Origin: an uncultured Paraprevotella sp.
Lineage (GTDB): Bacteria; Bacteroidota; Bacteroidia; Bacteroidales; Bacteroidaceae
Direction of reading: 5' to 3'
DNA: 64,000 bases
Assembly: GCA_900546665.1 (NCBI GenBank)
Contig: URDY01000011.1
Coordinates: 21,536-85,535, forward strand
The notes beneath the pieces were generated by a model, which did not search any database, was not told the DNA's origin, and saw nothing but the letters and a program-made list of their open reading frames with translations. The translations under genes were made by a program, and so were the position numbers. Positions 27,027 through 36,640 of this stretch are shown here, piece after piece (the stretch's first letter is position 1; each line of letters opens with the position of its first letter).

Positions 27027-29423
27027 TTAAAGTTCAATCAAAATTCTTGCATTAATCTGGCGTCCAGTCAAATAGTTGGGTACAGCATATTGTTGGTTGG
27101 TCACATCTGTCACCCAGTAATATGAACTGACATTGCTGATGTCGAACAGATTGAAACAATCTACACCCAGCCAAATATTACGCAGATAGCGTATTATTTT
27201 TTTCTGATTACGTCCGTCTTCATTGTCCAGAAGACGATAACTCATCCCGATATCTACACGTTTGTAGGCTGGTGCCCGGAATGCCATACGTTCCAAACCG
27301 GTGTGGGGAGGACCAAATGGAAGACCATCTGCAATACATGCCTTTAACGTCATTTTCCATCGTGTCGATCCCGGGAAAAAGTCGCTGAAAAAAAAGTTTA
27401 GATTGTAGCGTTGGTCTGTAGGTTGGGGGAAACTTTTTCCGTTAACTTTCTGTTCTGCTTTCATCAAACTTAAGCTGATCCATGAATCAGTTCCCTCTAC
27501 GAATTCACCAAAGAGTTTGAAATCGACTCCGGTAGTATATCCTGAAGCCACATTACCTCCGTAATAGACAATTTTGACGTTATTGACGTTGTAAGGTATG
27601 AGATTTGCCAATGCTTTATAGTAAACTTCAGTGGTAAACTTAAATGGTCTGTTAAGCAATTTAAACTTGTAATCACCTCCGAGTACAATTTGGAAAGAAC
27701 GGGGAGATTTGATTTGTTTGTTGAGTATTACGGAAGTTGAACCGTTTTTTGTAACAGTATCTCTCAATTCTTTATAGAATGGAGCCTGATAATATAATCC
27801 TGTGGCAATACGGAATGTAAAATCTTCATTGAAAGCAGGGATATAACCTAAAGCCAGACGCGGGCTAGCCAGCCACTCCTTGTTCCAGCTCCAAAAACTA
27901 AGACGGAGTCCGTAATTGAAAGAAAAAATTCCGGCATTATTTGTGAACCGCCAGGTGTCTTGTCCGAACAATTCCACACGGTCACTACTGAGCTTGTTGA
28001 TAGATTTCAGATTGTAGATCAAGTCCAGCCTGTTGCCTGTGTGGGGGATAGAATATCCTGCAGAATCGCGCATTTCCCATTCTCTGGTGTTTTCTTCTAT
28101 AATTTCGTGTTTCCATGTCAGTCCAGCCTGAATGTCATGCCCATCAGGCTTATGGGAAAACAATACTTTCATGCTTTTGACGTTTGCGTCCAGATAATTT
28201 CTGGCATGTTCCATATAGGTTCCGACTCCCAACTGTTCGGTCGTATTTGTTTCATCCAGCCAATATTGTCCTTGAATATCGTAGGTTACCTGCTCCTTTG
28301 TGGCAAAGGCAGAGGCCAGAATAGAAAGACTGGTACGGTCTGTGAAATGATGAGAGAGGCTGAGGGTACCGAACAATGTCCTGAAAAGATCCTGTTCCTT
28401 ACCGTCAAAATACACTTTGAATGATTTGACATCCTGCATGGTTCCAAAATTGGTCTGGCGGTCAGCAGGAAGAAAATCATATTTGTTTTGAGATATGTTT
28501 CCGATAAAATCAAGACTCCATCGTTTGTTGGGTGACCAACTCAGATAGGTTTGGTAGTCAAGGAATCTTGGACTGTATTCTCCTTTTGTTTCCAGTGATC
28601 CCAACATATATTGATTTGTTTTGTAGCGGATACCGTGACTCATGCTGAAATGAGATTTGGCATATCCCATATAGGCACTAGCTCCGAGTAAGCTGGCTGA
28701 GACTGTAGCTTCTGCTTTTTTGGGTTTTTTATAAGTAATATCCAATACAGACGACATTTTGTCGCCGTATTTGGCTTCAAATCCGCCAGCCGAAAATTTA
28801 ATATTTTCGACCATATCACTATTGATGATACTTAATCCTTCCTGTTGTCCGGAAGTAATGAGAAGAGGACGGTAAACTTCCACACCATTAATATAGACGC
28901 TATTCTCGTCGAAACTACCTCCACGGACATTGTATTGCGAACTCAGTTCGTTGTGAGTACTGACTCCAGCTTGGGTTGCAACCAGTTCTTCTACTGCATT
29001 TCCTGTGGTGGAAGGAAGACGTTTGAGATGTTCTGTATTAAGCTGTTGTGTCGTGTTCATCTGTCGTCTGGTTTCTTTGACGGTTACTTCCCCAATATTG
29101 ATGGTTTGGGTTTGCATGGTTATGTTTAACCTAAGGTCTCCTTTCGGTTTGAAGAGAACTTTTTCTTTGGTTTCATAACCGATCAGACTGAAAACGATTG
29201 TGACGGTATCAGCAGTTTCAAATTCCAGATTATAACGTCCGTTCAAGTCTGTAGTTGTACCAGCGACCTGTCCTTTAGCTCTTACGATGGCAAATATGAC
29301 TGGATTCTGTTCTTCGTCAATGACCTTACCAGATAGTTTTACTTTGGTTTGTGCAAAACCTTCTGTGCAGAAGGACAGAAGGATAAGCAGGCTTAGTATG
29401 ATATGGAATGAATGTTTGTACAC
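27027..29423 (-). CDS. TonB-dependent receptor with carboxypeptidase-like regulatory domain
   Basis: The 798-residue outer-membrane receptor has a signal peptide (about 1-24), a CarboxypepD_reg-like beta-sandwich (about 28-112; VKLSGKVIDEEQNPV), a plug domain (about 120-225; YNVRGGSFDENSVYINGVEVY) and a 22-strand barrel ending in the aromatic-terminated RILIEL. It lacks the long N-terminal signalling extension and has no SusD partner next to it, so it is not a typical SusC. Single gene with its own promoter. Substrate unknown. Confidence 0.88.
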   Translation of the reverse strand: MYKHSFHIILSLLILLSFCTEGFAQTKVKLSGKVIDEEQNPVIFAIVRAKGQVAGTTTDLNGRYNLEFETADTVTIVFSLIGYETKEKVLFKPKGDLRLNITMQTQTINIGEVTVKETRRQMNTTQQLNTEHLKRLPSTTGNAVEELVATQAGVSTHNELSSQYNVRGGSFDENSVYINGVEVYRPLLITSGQQEGLSIINSDMVENIKFSAGGFEAKYGDKMSSVLDITYKKPKKAEATVSASLLGASAYMGYAKSHFSMSHGIRYKTNQYMLGSLETKGEYSPRFLDYQTYLSWSPNKRWSLDFIGNISQNKYDFLPADRQTNFGTMQDVKSFKVYFDGKEQDLFRTLFGTLSLSHHFTDRTSLSILASAFATKEQVTYDIQGQYWLDETNTTEQLGVGTYMEHARNYLDANVKSMKVLFSHKPDGHDIQAGLTWKHEIIEENTREWEMRDSAGYSIPHTGNRLDLIYNLKSINKLSSDRVELFGQDTWRFTNNAGIFSFNYGLRLSFWSWNKEWLASPRLALGYIPAFNEDFTFRIATGLYYQAPFYKELRDTVTKNGSTSVILNKQIKSPRSFQIVLGGDYKFKLLNRPFKFTTEVYYKALANLIPYNVNNVKIVYYGGNVASGYTTGVDFKLFGEFVEGTDSWISLSLMKAEQKVNGKSFPQPTDQRYNLNFFFSDFFPGSTRWKMTLKACIADGLPFGPPHTGLERMAFRAPAYKRVDIGMSYRLLDNEDGRNQKKIIRYLRNIWLGVDCFNLFDISNVSSYYWVTDVTNQQYAVPNYLTGRQINARILIEL

Positions 29424-29457
29424 TTTAATTTGAAAACTTTGATTTCTTATAATAACG

Positions 29458-29465
29458 CAAAGATA
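29458..29465 (-). promoter_or_regulatory. TonB receptor promoter -7 element
   Basis: The minus strand reads TATCTTTG (TAnnTTTG), 34 bases before the ATG. Confidence 0.5.
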
Positions 29466-29619
29466 GTATTTTTTTGTACGTCGTTTCTATTTTTATTTTT
29501 CTAAACGTTAGAATAAATTCTATTTGCAGGTTTTTGTTTGATTGGGAGGATTGGGAGGATAGAATCTCCATATTATATCATTCTTGAGAAAAATATTCGT
29601 TTTTTCCGCTGAATTTATG

Positions 29620-29627
29620 TAGATTTG
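29620..29627 (+). promoter_or_regulatory. Promoter -7 element of the nitroreductase operon
   Basis: TAGATTTG matches TAnnTTTG, 38 bases before the ATG at 29666. Confidence 0.5.
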
Positions 29628-29665
29628 CAAGTCTGAAAAACAGCTTTAAAAATAGTTTTGTGGAT

Positions 29666-30211
29666 ATGGAAAAGTTTAGTGATTTGATAAAGATACGTCG
29701 CAGTATGCGTAAGTTCACGCCGGAAGAATTATCGCAGGATGAGGTGGTAACGCTTTTACGTGCGGCATTAATGTCTCCTTCTTCCAAGGGAACACGTGCA
29801 TGGGAATTTGTTGTTGTTGATGATAAAAGCTTATTGCAGCAACTTTCCTGTTGTAAGGATAAGGGAGCGGAACTTATTGCCGGTGCCCCGCTGGCTGTAG
29901 TGGTTCTGGCTGATCCGATGATTAGTGATGTTTGGATCGAAGATGCTTCAGTTGCAACGACGATGATGTTGTTACAGGCTGAAGATCTGGGCTTGGGAGC
30001 TTGTTGGGTTCAGATTCGTAACCGTTCGATGGCAGATGGTAAGCCGGCAGAAGAAATCGTTCGCAACCTGTTGCATATTCCGTCTCATTTACGTATTCTT
30101 TCCATTGTTGCTGTCGGTCATAAGGGTATGGAACGCAAACCGTTTAATGAGGATAAACTGCAATGGGAAAAAGTGCATATTAACGATTTTGAAACGGCAG
30201 ACGAAGAATGA
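29666..30211 (+). CDS. Nitroreductase-family flavoprotein
   Basis: The 181-residue protein has the FMN-binding N-terminus IKIRRSMRKFTPEEL, the SPSSKGTRAWEFVVV motif (about 36-50) and the LGLGACWVQIRNR segment (about 112-124) of the nitroreductase superfamily. These enzymes use NAD(P)H to reduce nitroaromatics or quinones; the physiological substrate is not known. I chose ATG 29666 over the in-frame GTG 29660. The stop overlaps the next start as ATGA; four further genes follow in the same direction. Confidence 0.85.
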   Translation: MEKFSDLIKIRRSMRKFTPEELSQDEVVTLLRAALMSPSSKGTRAWEFVVVDDKSLLQQLSCCKDKGAELIAGAPLAVVVLADPMISDVWIEDASVATTMMLLQAEDLGLGACWVQIRNRSMADGKPAEEIVRNLLHIPSHLRILSIVAVGHKGMERKPFNEDKLQWEKVHINDFETADEE

Positions 30212-31005
30212 AAATCGTATTTGTTGGAGCCGGGAATCTGGCTACCCGGTTGGCCTTGTCTTTGAAAGAAGCTGGTCATGAAATCTTACAGGTTTATAGC
30301 AGAACCATTGTTTCAGCCACCGCTTTGGCATCACAGTTGAATTGTAATGCAACAGACAGTTTGGAACAGGTCGTTTATGATGCAGATGTTTATATCTTTG
30401 CGGTAAAAGATACCGTGCTGGAACAGTTGGCAGAGTCAGTGATACCTGGTCGGGAGAAAGCTCTTTTTTTGCATACGGCAGGCAGTATGCCGGTTAGCGT
30501 TTTTGCAAAGGCTTGCCATTATGGGGTATTTTATCCCATGCAGACTTTTTCGAAGTCGCAACATGTTGAGTTCTGTGAGATACCTTGTTTCATTGAGGCG
30601 TCCGGTCAGGAAGAATTACAGAAGGTAAAGGAATTGGCCATGTCTGTGTCCGATCGCGTGTATGAAGTGTCGACTGAGGATCGTCGTCAACTGCATTTAG
30701 CAGCTGTCTTCGCTTGTAATTTCGTCAATCATTGTTACGCATTATCGGCAGAGATTCTGGCTGCCAGAAATATTCCATTTGATGTGATGTGGCCTTTGAC
30801 AGATGAAACAGCACGTAAAATACATCAATTGAAACCTGCAGAAGCTCAGACGGGGCCGGCTTTGCGTTATGACAGAAATGTCATGGACAAGCAGACTGCG
30901 TTGTTGGAACAGCATCCTCAATGGAAAGAGATTTATGAATGTATGAGTCGTAGTATTTATGAACTGGCTCAGCAAAAAGGAGGAAAACAGAATGATAAAT
31001 TATGA
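30208..31005 (+). CDS. Rossmann-like NADP-binding protein, DUF2520 family
   Basis: The 265-residue protein has an N-terminal Rossmann fold ([19 protein letters not shown], GxGNxA motif) and a helical C-terminal DUF2520 domain (about 130-255) with [14 protein letters not shown] and TGPALRYD. It resembles pyrroline-5-carboxylate reductase/ProC-like dehydrogenases, but the reaction is not established. It is coupled to the nitroreductase by a 4-base overlap, and its end overlaps kdsC by 14 bases. Confidence 0.8.
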   Translation: MKIVFVGAGNLATRLALSLKEAGHEILQVYSRTIVSATALASQLNCNATDSLEQVVYDADVYIFAVKDTVLEQLAESVIPGREKALFLHTAGSMPVSVFAKACHYGVFYPMQTFSKSQHVEFCEIPCFIEASGQEELQKVKELAMSVSDRVYEVSTEDRRQLHLAAVFACNFVNHCYALSAEILAARNIPFDVMWPLTDETARKIHQLKPAEAQTGPALRYDRNVMDKQTALLEQHPQWKEIYECMSRSIYELAQQKGGKQNDKL

Positions 31006-31510
31006 TTTGAAAAAGATAAAGGCAATCGTTTTTGATGTGGACGGTGTATTAAGTGCGGAAACAATCAATCTGCACCCTGATGGCGGCCCCATGCGTACGG
31101 TAAATATTAAGGATGGTTATGCAATACAGTTGGCAGTCAAGATGGGATTGCATGTTGCTATTATTACCGGAGGGAATTCAGAGGCTGTCCGTAAGCGTTA
31201 TGAAGGATTGGGTATGACAGACATTTATATGCAATGTGCTGTTAAGATCAAAACTTATGAAAGTTTTGTTGCTAAATATCAGTTGACAGATGAAGAGGTA
31301 CTTTATATGGGGGATGATATTCCTGATTATGAAGTGATGCAGCGTTGTGGTTGTCCATGTTGTCCTTCTGATGCAGCTCCTGAGATTAAAACCGTTTCGT
31401 TGTATGTTTCTCATCTGAAAGGAGGATATGGTTGTGGCCGCGATGTTATCGAGCAGGTATTGAAAGCTCAGCATAAATGGTTGAAGGATGAGAAAGCTTT
31501 TGGTTGGTAA
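30992..31510 (+). CDS. kdsC: HAD-family 3-deoxy-D-manno-octulosonate 8-phosphate phosphatase (KdsC-like)
   Basis: The 172-residue HAD phosphatase starts at ATG 30992 behind a strong AGGAGG (about 30979-30984); an upstream start at 30959 is rejected. Motif I DVDGVLS (Asp15 and Asp17), motif II ITGG, and motif [16 protein letters not shown] are intact and match KdsC, which has no cap domain and works as a tetramer. It produces Kdo for lipid A core from Kdo-8-P. A role in related nonulosonate sugars cannot be excluded. Confidence 0.88.
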   Translation: MINYDLKKIKAIVFDVDGVLSAETINLHPDGGPMRTVNIKDGYAIQLAVKMGLHVAIITGGNSEAVRKRYEGLGMTDIYMQCAVKIKTYESFVAKYQLTDEEVLYMGDDIPDYEVMQRCGCPCCPSDAAPEIKTVSLYVSHLKGGYGCGRDVIEQVLKAQHKWLKDEKAFGW

Positions 31511-31540
31511 GATAAAGTCTATTAATGTAAGCGATGCTAT

Positions 31541-32125
31541 ATGTTGGATAATCTGAAGCAGTATAATATTATATTAGCGAGCAATTCACCTCGTAGAAAA
31601 GAACTGTTGGCCGGATTGGATATACCATTCGAAGTAAAGGTAATACCGGGTATAGACGAAAATTGTCCGGCGTATTTGAAAGGTAGTGAAATTCCTCGAT
31701 ATTTGTCACGTAAGAAAGCTGAAGCCTATATCGGCCAGATGTCAGACCATGATTTGATCATTACGGCAGATACGGTGGTATGGGTCGATGATACGACTGT
31801 ATTGGGTAAGCCGGCCGATGAGATAGAGGCTGGTCGTATGCTTAGACTGTTGTCGGGTAAAACGCACGATGTAATAACTGGTGTGACGATAATGACAACA
31901 GGTAAAACAGTGACATTTGCCGTAGAAAGTAAAGTTACTTTTGACGAATTGGATGAAGAGGATATAGACTATTATATATCTCATTATCATCCGATGGATA
32001 AAGCCGGTGCTTATGGGATTCAGGAATGGATCGGTTTTGTGGGTGTTACCGCTTTATCGGGATCATATTTTAATGTGATGGGATTACCTGTCCAGCGTTT
32101 GTATAAAGAATTAAAGTGTTTCTAA
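31541..32125 (+). CDS. maf: Maf-family nucleotide pyrophosphatase
   Basis: The 194-residue protein has the Maf signatures LASNSPRRKELLAGL (about 11-25), ADTVVW (about 77-82), SGKTHDVITGV (about 106-116) and DKAGAYGIQEW (about 152-162). Maf proteins hydrolyse dTTP/UTP or modified nucleotides, sanitising pools and affecting division. It follows kdsC by 30 bases. Confidence 0.93.
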   Translation: MLDNLKQYNIILASNSPRRKELLAGLDIPFEVKVIPGIDENCPAYLKGSEIPRYLSRKKAEAYIGQMSDHDLIITADTVVWVDDTTVLGKPADEIEAGRMLRLLSGKTHDVITGVTIMTTGKTVTFAVESKVTFDELDEEDIDYYISHYHPMDKAGAYGIQEWIGFVGVTALSGSYFNVMGLPVQRLYKELKCF

Positions 32126-32127
32126 AA

Positions 32128-32628
32128 ATGAAAGCAATTGTAAAAAAGAGTATTTTGCCGTTTGGGTTATTGGTTCTGCTGACTTTGGGGTTGGTGTCTT
32201 GTGAAGAAAAGCATATTTCAGAATTGCCGGCATTTGCTGGTTTTAGGGTAACACCGACGACCTGGCATTCTGGTGATTCGGTAACAGTGACAGCGGTGCA
32301 ACGTTCACAAGGAAATTTATTGTTTAAAGCCAAATACAGTTGGACTGTGGCATGTCAGGATACAACTTTCAGTAAAACTTATCAGGTTGTATATGATAAT
32401 GATAAATCAGATCCGAATATCAGCTTTAGAATACCACAAAATATTACTGGAAATGCCAGTATCAGTTTTACAGCAGAGTATCATTATTCAGCGACAGCAC
32501 CCACATCAATTCCAACTGCATCAACAGGTGGTGAAGGGTTGATCGGATCAATAGGCAGTCCTGCAAGCAGTACATTATATGGTAAATGCTCAGGTTCTGC
32601 GTCTATGACTATTTTACCGGCCGAGTAA
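32128..32628 (+). CDS. Putative lipoprotein with Ig-like beta-sandwich
   Basis: Starting at ATG 32128 (a GTG at 32116 inside maf is less likely) the protein is 166 residues, with a signal peptide ending in LVSCEEK, consistent with lipidation. The mature part is Ser/Thr-rich and beta-rich (GFRVTPTTWHSGDSVTVTA), resembling PKD/Ig-like folds. Expected in the envelope. No family recognised; it is the last gene of the operon. Confidence 0.7.
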   Translation: MKAIVKKSILPFGLLVLLTLGLVSCEEKHISELPAFAGFRVTPTTWHSGDSVTVTAVQRSQGNLLFKAKYSWTVACQDTTFSKTYQVVYDNDKSDPNISFRIPQNITGNASISFTAEYHYSATAPTSIPTASTGGEGLIGSIGSPASSTLYGKCSGSASMTILPAE

Positions 32629-32681
32629 GAATTAATTCTGTGATATTATGTAAAGAATATGGATTTTTATTGCAGTCTGTA

Positions 32682-33386
32682 TTACTCTTCATTATATGTA
32701 AATCCGGTAATTTGAGTACGTGACCAGGTTGTACGGAAGCCGAACCATCCTTCTTCCAGAGGTTGTGGGTCTGTGTAATCAACAATGCATTGGTCATCTA
32801 TAAAATATCTTATCCGTGAACCTTTACATTGCAATACGATATGGTACCATTTGTTGGCTTGAAGTAAATGAGAGGGATCCGTATATTCAGTGATGACAGC
32901 CGGGCGTTTTGACGGATTGTCGATACCTGATTCGTTTCCGTCATAGCGTCTGAATCGGGTTGTTGTATTGTGGTTCCCACCATAGCCTAAGTAGTAAAGT
33001 TGCAGACTGTAGTAGCGGGTGAATATTCCTTTTCGCCATGCTGCACGACTGAGAATGTGGTTGGCATGCGGATCTGATGCTTTCCAAAAACAGTTCAGAT
33101 CACTCAGTCGGTCGTTTGGTTGTCCTTCAGACATCACTCTGGCATAATAGCTGATGGTCAGGTCTCCTTTCATTTTTTCTTTCCGCCAAAGAGTTAATCC
33201 TTTTGGAGCGGTGATTTCCAATGTATCATCCATAAATCGGATAGAATAGAGATTTTGCTCTGCTTCTATGAACCAGTGTGTTTCGAATGAGTCTTTGTTG
33301 AATGCAGTTGTTTGTGCCTGCAAGTGCGCAGACAGGAACATGATGATAATCAAAGCAGGAAAAAAAAGACTATGTTTGTTATTCAT
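32682..33386 (-). CDS. Secreted concanavalin-like protein (DUF6250/DUF1961-like)
   Basis: The 234-residue protein has a signal peptide (cleavage near LQAQ) and a jelly-roll-like body with DLNCFWKASDP (about 98-108), YYSLQLYYLGYGGN (about 126-139), TTRFRRYDG and the C-terminal IRYFIDDQCIVDYTDPQPLEEGWFGF segment. This pattern recalls the DUF1961/DUF6250 group found beside rhamnogalacturonan-degrading genes. A carbohydrate-binding or lyase function is inferred from that similarity. Its start codon is only 17 bases from a divergent gene. Confidence 0.65.
   Translation of the reverse strand: MNNKHSLFFPALIIIMFLSAHLQAQTTAFNKDSFETHWFIEAEQNLYSIRFMDDTLEITAPKGLTLWRKEKMKGDLTISYYARVMSEGQPNDRLSDLNCFWKASDPHANHILSRAAWRKGIFTRYYSLQLYYLGYGGNHNTTTRFRRYDGNESGIDNPSKRPAVITEYTDPSHLLQANKWYHIVLQCKGSRIRYFIDDQCIVDYTDPQPLEEGWFGFRTTWSRTQITGFTYNEE
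33371..33378 (+). promoter_or_regulatory. Promoter -7 element of the LMW phosphatase gene inside the divergent CDS
   Basis: TATGTTTG (TAnnTTTG) lies within the first codons of the minus-strand gene, 26 bases before ATG 33404. Confidence 0.45.
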
Positions 33387-33403
33387 TATTTAAAAGAATT
33401 GTG

Positions 33404-33877
33404 ATGAAAAAAATATTGTTTGTTTGCCTTGGCAATATTTGCCGTTCAAGTGCAGCAGAAGAGATTATGCGTCAAAAAGTAAAAGATGCCGGTTTGGAAT
33501 CTGAATATGTATTGGATTCTGCCGGATTGATCAATTATCATGAAGGTGAACCGGCAGATGAACGAATGAGAGCCCATGCCGCCCGTCGTGGCTATCATAT
33601 TACACATCTTTCTCGTCCGGTCTGTTATGATGATTTTTTTAAGTTCGATATGATTTTGGGTATGGATGACAGGAACATTGAGCGTTTGAAGTCTTTGGCA
33701 CCAGGTTTGGATGAGGAACGTAAGATAGCCAGGATGACAGATTATTGCCGTCTGAAGGTTGTCGATTACGTTCCAGATCCTTATTATGGTGGAGCTTCAG
33801 GTTTTGAGAATGTACTGGACATTCTGGAAGATGCCTGTTCCGGATTGCTGGATACGTTGACGCACGAGAATTGTTGA
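33404..33877 (+). CDS. Low-molecular-weight protein-tyrosine-phosphatase
   Basis: The 157-residue enzyme has the P-loop CLGNICRSS (Cys8, Arg14) at its N-terminus and the general-acid DPYYGG motif (about residues 125-130). ATG 33404 is preferred to the GTG at 33401. LMW-PTPs dephosphorylate tyrosine kinases, often those controlling polysaccharide export, or small phosphoesters. No kinase gene is adjacent. Its TGA directly abuts the stop codon of the convergent serine dehydratase gene, with no room for a terminator. Confidence 0.93.
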   Translation: MKKILFVCLGNICRSSAAEEIMRQKVKDAGLESEYVLDSAGLINYHEGEPADERMRAHAARRGYHITHLSRPVCYDDFFKFDMILGMDDRNIERLKSLAPGLDEERKIARMTDYCRLKVVDYVPDPYYGGASGFENVLDILEDACSGLLDTLTHENC

Positions 33878-35101
33878 TTATTTGCCGTGCATGGTATCCC
33901 ACATCCGTTTGTAATTTTCTGCCAGACCTCCTTCTCCCGTTTCTTTGTAAAGAGAAGGCAGGTCATGGCCCGTTTTTTTCATGACTTCAATGACCTTGTC
34001 GAACGAAACCTGATGTACACCGTCTGTCAACATGGCATACGAATTGGCATCCATTGCACGTGCAGCAGCATAGGCATTGCGTTCTATACAAGGGATTTGT
34101 ACCAGACCGCATACCGGATCACATGTGAGTCCCAGATGATGTTCAAGTCCCATTTCTGCAGCATATTCAATTTGTGCGGGTGTACCACCGAACAGTTGTG
34201 AAGCGGCAGCAGCAGCCATGGCGCAAGCTACTCCGACCTCTCCCTGACAACCTACTTCTGCTCCAGAAATAGATGCGTTGGTTTTGACAATGTTACCGAA
34301 AAGACCGGCTGTAGCTAATGCTCTGATGATACGTTGGTCGCTGATTTGGCGTGATGTATATAGATGATACAGAACTGCCGGCAGAACACCGCACGAGCCA
34401 CAAGTCGGTGCCGTTACAATCATGCCACCACCTGCATTTTCTTCACTGACAGCCAGTGCGTAGGCAAAAATAAGTCCGCGGGTACGCATGGAATGTTGAT
34501 AACCTTCAGCCCGAACGTAATATGATGCGGCTTTTCTGCGCAGACAAAGTGGTCCGGGAAGGACACCTTCATGTTCCAGCCCGTTGTGTACGGCTTGTTT
34601 CATGGTTTCCCAGACTTCGGACAGGTAATCCCAAATTTCCTTACCTTCATATTCTTCTACGTATTCCCAATAACTTTTCCCTGTAGACATACACCAGGAC
34701 AGAATATCCGTAGCAGAATTTAATGGATATATATCTTCGTATTTAATAGGAGTTGCTCCTTCTTCAGCCAATGCTCCTCCGCCTATACTGTAGACAACCC
34801 ATTCTCCGGTACATTCATCATCCATATTGAATGATTTGAATTTCATACCATTCGGATGGTAAGGAAGAAAGGTTTTGGGCTTCCATATTAAATTGGTCTT
34901 ATTTTCATCCAATATGCTGAAAATGGCCTTATCTGTCATGTGACCTACGCCTGTTGCGGCGAGGCTGCCGTACAGGGTTACTTCAAACCGGTTGGCTTCC
35001 GGATGTTTTTCTTTAAACAGTATGGCTGCTTTACGTGGTCCCATCGTGTGGCTGCTTGACGGGCCGTATCCGATGCGGTATAGTTCTTTCAATGTGATCA
35101 T
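33878..35101 (-). CDS. sdaA: L-serine ammonia-lyase (iron-sulfur, single chain)
   Basis: The 407-residue protein fuses the beta domain (about residues 1-140; SSSHTMGPRKAA) and the alpha domain (about 160-400). The alpha domain has cysteines in CGSCGVLP, CQGEVG and CDPVCGLVQIPC that hold the catalytic [4Fe-4S] cluster. It deaminates serine to pyruvate in the cytosol. A promoter-like TATCTTTG is on the minus strand 27 bases upstream of the ATG. Confidence 0.95.
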   Translation of the reverse strand: MITLKELYRIGYGPSSSHTMGPRKAAILFKEKHPEANRFEVTLYGSLAATGVGHMTDKAIFSILDENKTNLIWKPKTFLPYHPNGMKFKSFNMDDECTGEWVVYSIGGGALAEEGATPIKYEDIYPLNSATDILSWCMSTGKSYWEYVEEYEGKEIWDYLSEVWETMKQAVHNGLEHEGVLPGPLCLRRKAASYYVRAEGYQHSMRTRGLIFAYALAVSEENAGGGMIVTAPTCGSCGVLPAVLYHLYTSRQISDQRIIRALATAGLFGNIVKTNASISGAEVGCQGEVGVACAMAAAAASQLFGGTPAQIEYAAEMGLEHHLGLTCDPVCGLVQIPCIERNAYAAARAMDANSYAMLTDGVHQVSFDKVIEVMKKTGHDLPSLYKETGEGGLAENYKRMWDTMHGK

Positions 35102-35127
35102 AGAAGTCTATCGTGATTTTTTTATTT

Positions 35128-35135
35128 CAAAGATA
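35128..35135 (-). promoter_or_regulatory. sdaA promoter -7 element
   Basis: The minus strand reads TATCTTTG (TAnnTTTG), 27 bases before the sdaA start codon. Confidence 0.5.
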
Positions 35136-35276
35136 ATATAAAAAAATGAGATTTCAGATAAATCTTTTGATTATGCTCGGAGAAAGATTTTACTTGGTAA
35201 AGGATAAAATTTATGTGACGATGGAAACGCTTATGTTCAAAGCTGTTATTTAGTTACCAATAGAGTAGGGGCCTTT

Positions 35277-36011
35277 TTAGAATTTAAGACAGATTGTAAA
35301 ATATGGGAGGCATGTTTGCTGAAAATGGATAAAATAATAGTCTTGGATCTCTTCCGCTGATGGGTTGCCGATAATGCTGTATAATCCGGCTCTGAAGGCC
35401 AATTCTGAATTCTTGAATATTTTTTGAAATCCGTAACCGGCATCCAATCTGTATTTGACTGGTTCTCTGAACTGACGAAAATGTTCTTTTGGATAAAGAT
35501 ACATATCCTCATCCATTTCTTTTATTTTTCCGGAATGTATAATACCTCCGACCGATACGGAAGAGTATTTACCGACTTTAAGACTCAATGCAGCCGCCAG
35601 TGCATGGAGTATGTCATAAAGTGAAGGCTTTTTTCCCAATTCCGGTAGATCATTGAACCATTCTTTACTCCTGATGTAAGCATAGGATAATTCGGTAGAG
35701 AGACGATTCCATTTATTGTTGAAATATATTTTTATACCATAGCTGGAACCTTCACCTGACATGATATAACGTTTCCATTCATTATCTGTAGGGTAGATTT
35801 CAGGGCGAATGGCCAGTACATGATGTCTGGTCTTGTAGAATACGGATGCTTCTGCATAGCCGTTCTCTAGAAAATGTTTCCATCCTAATTCATAATGTTC
35901 TGATGAACGCGGTTTAAAGCCCTCTATGCTTGGCATTCTGAAGTCAGTAGGAAATGCAATATATCCTAAAAAGCAATTGTTATATACGGATTTGCCTGTT
36001 TCACATATTGC
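35277..36011 (-). pseudogene. C-terminal remnant of a TonB-dependent receptor
   Basis: An open frame of ~245 codons encodes only the last third of a receptor barrel: YIAFPTDFRMPSIEGFKP, SSEHYELGWKHFLENGYAEASVFYK, and a final strand ending in aromatic ...FTICLKF. It runs upstream without a start to a stop at 36012-36014; the first Met (35936) falls inside a barrel motif. Signal peptide, plug and most of the barrel are missing. It faces away from the CAZyme cluster and borders a 968-bp gene-free stretch, so a deletion or recombination scar is likely. Confidence 0.8.
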
Positions 36012-36347
36012 TTATGATAGCGGCTTTAACAATCTGGCAGGATTTAATTTACAGTTTTAAAGACAACAGGATATACACCTACTCAATATAGAAAAATGTT
36101 TAAAAATTATTCGCCGGTATAAAATAGGAAATGGTATATTATAATAGAGCTTTTAAACAAAAATTTTTTGTCTGATATGACAAGTTGATAGTGGTTGTGA
36201 TTGATAGCCCTTTTTTTGACTTATTTTAAAGATGTAATCTAGTTTCTGTTTGAATAGAAAGGTCTATAACCTCTCTACAATAGTATGCGTAAAACCCCTT
36301 CACCTATTCACCTTCCTTTGTATATAAGGGATGTGAGGTGAAGATGA

Positions 36348-36378
36348 TCCTTCACAACCTCTTCACCATCTCCTTCAC
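36348..36378 (+). repeat. TTCAC-rich cluster, left arm of an imperfect inverted repeat
   Basis: TTCAC occurs at 36351, 36362 and 36374 (11-12 base spacing). The stretch resembles the reverse complement of 36641-36671 over about 28 positions with several mismatches. Additional copies lie at 36299 and 36307. Confidence 0.6.
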
Positions 36379-36439
36379 GGTAATTGTCTGTCTAATAGGA
36401 ATATTTTTATTCAAATAAAAAATATATACAACCTCAAAA

Positions 36440-36496
36440 AAGTAAAGCTTACTTTTTAAAAAGTAAACCTTACTTTTTTGAAAGTAAGCCTTACTT
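36440..36496. repeat. Three 21-bp-period palindromic iterons
   Basis: AAGTA-N5-TACTT occurs at 36440-36454, 36461-36475 and 36482-36496. The loops are AAGCT, AACCT and AGCCT. The period is exactly 21 bp, two helical turns, placing all three sites on one DNA face. Confidence 0.85.
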
Positions 36497-36640
36497 TTTT
36501 CAAAATCTACTGAGAGGTGTAACCTTGAATGGTTGTTTTTATTTACAAAAATGTGAAAATGTAAGTATTATTCGAAAATTGCTGGTGAAGAGTGAATATT
36601 CATTGTTAACTAATTGATTGATAATTTATTAAATAGTATA

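Noticed and set aside
36440-36496. Possible CRISPR array
   Set aside because: Only three 15-bp palindromes with 6-bp spacers and no cas genes; far too short for repeats and spacers.
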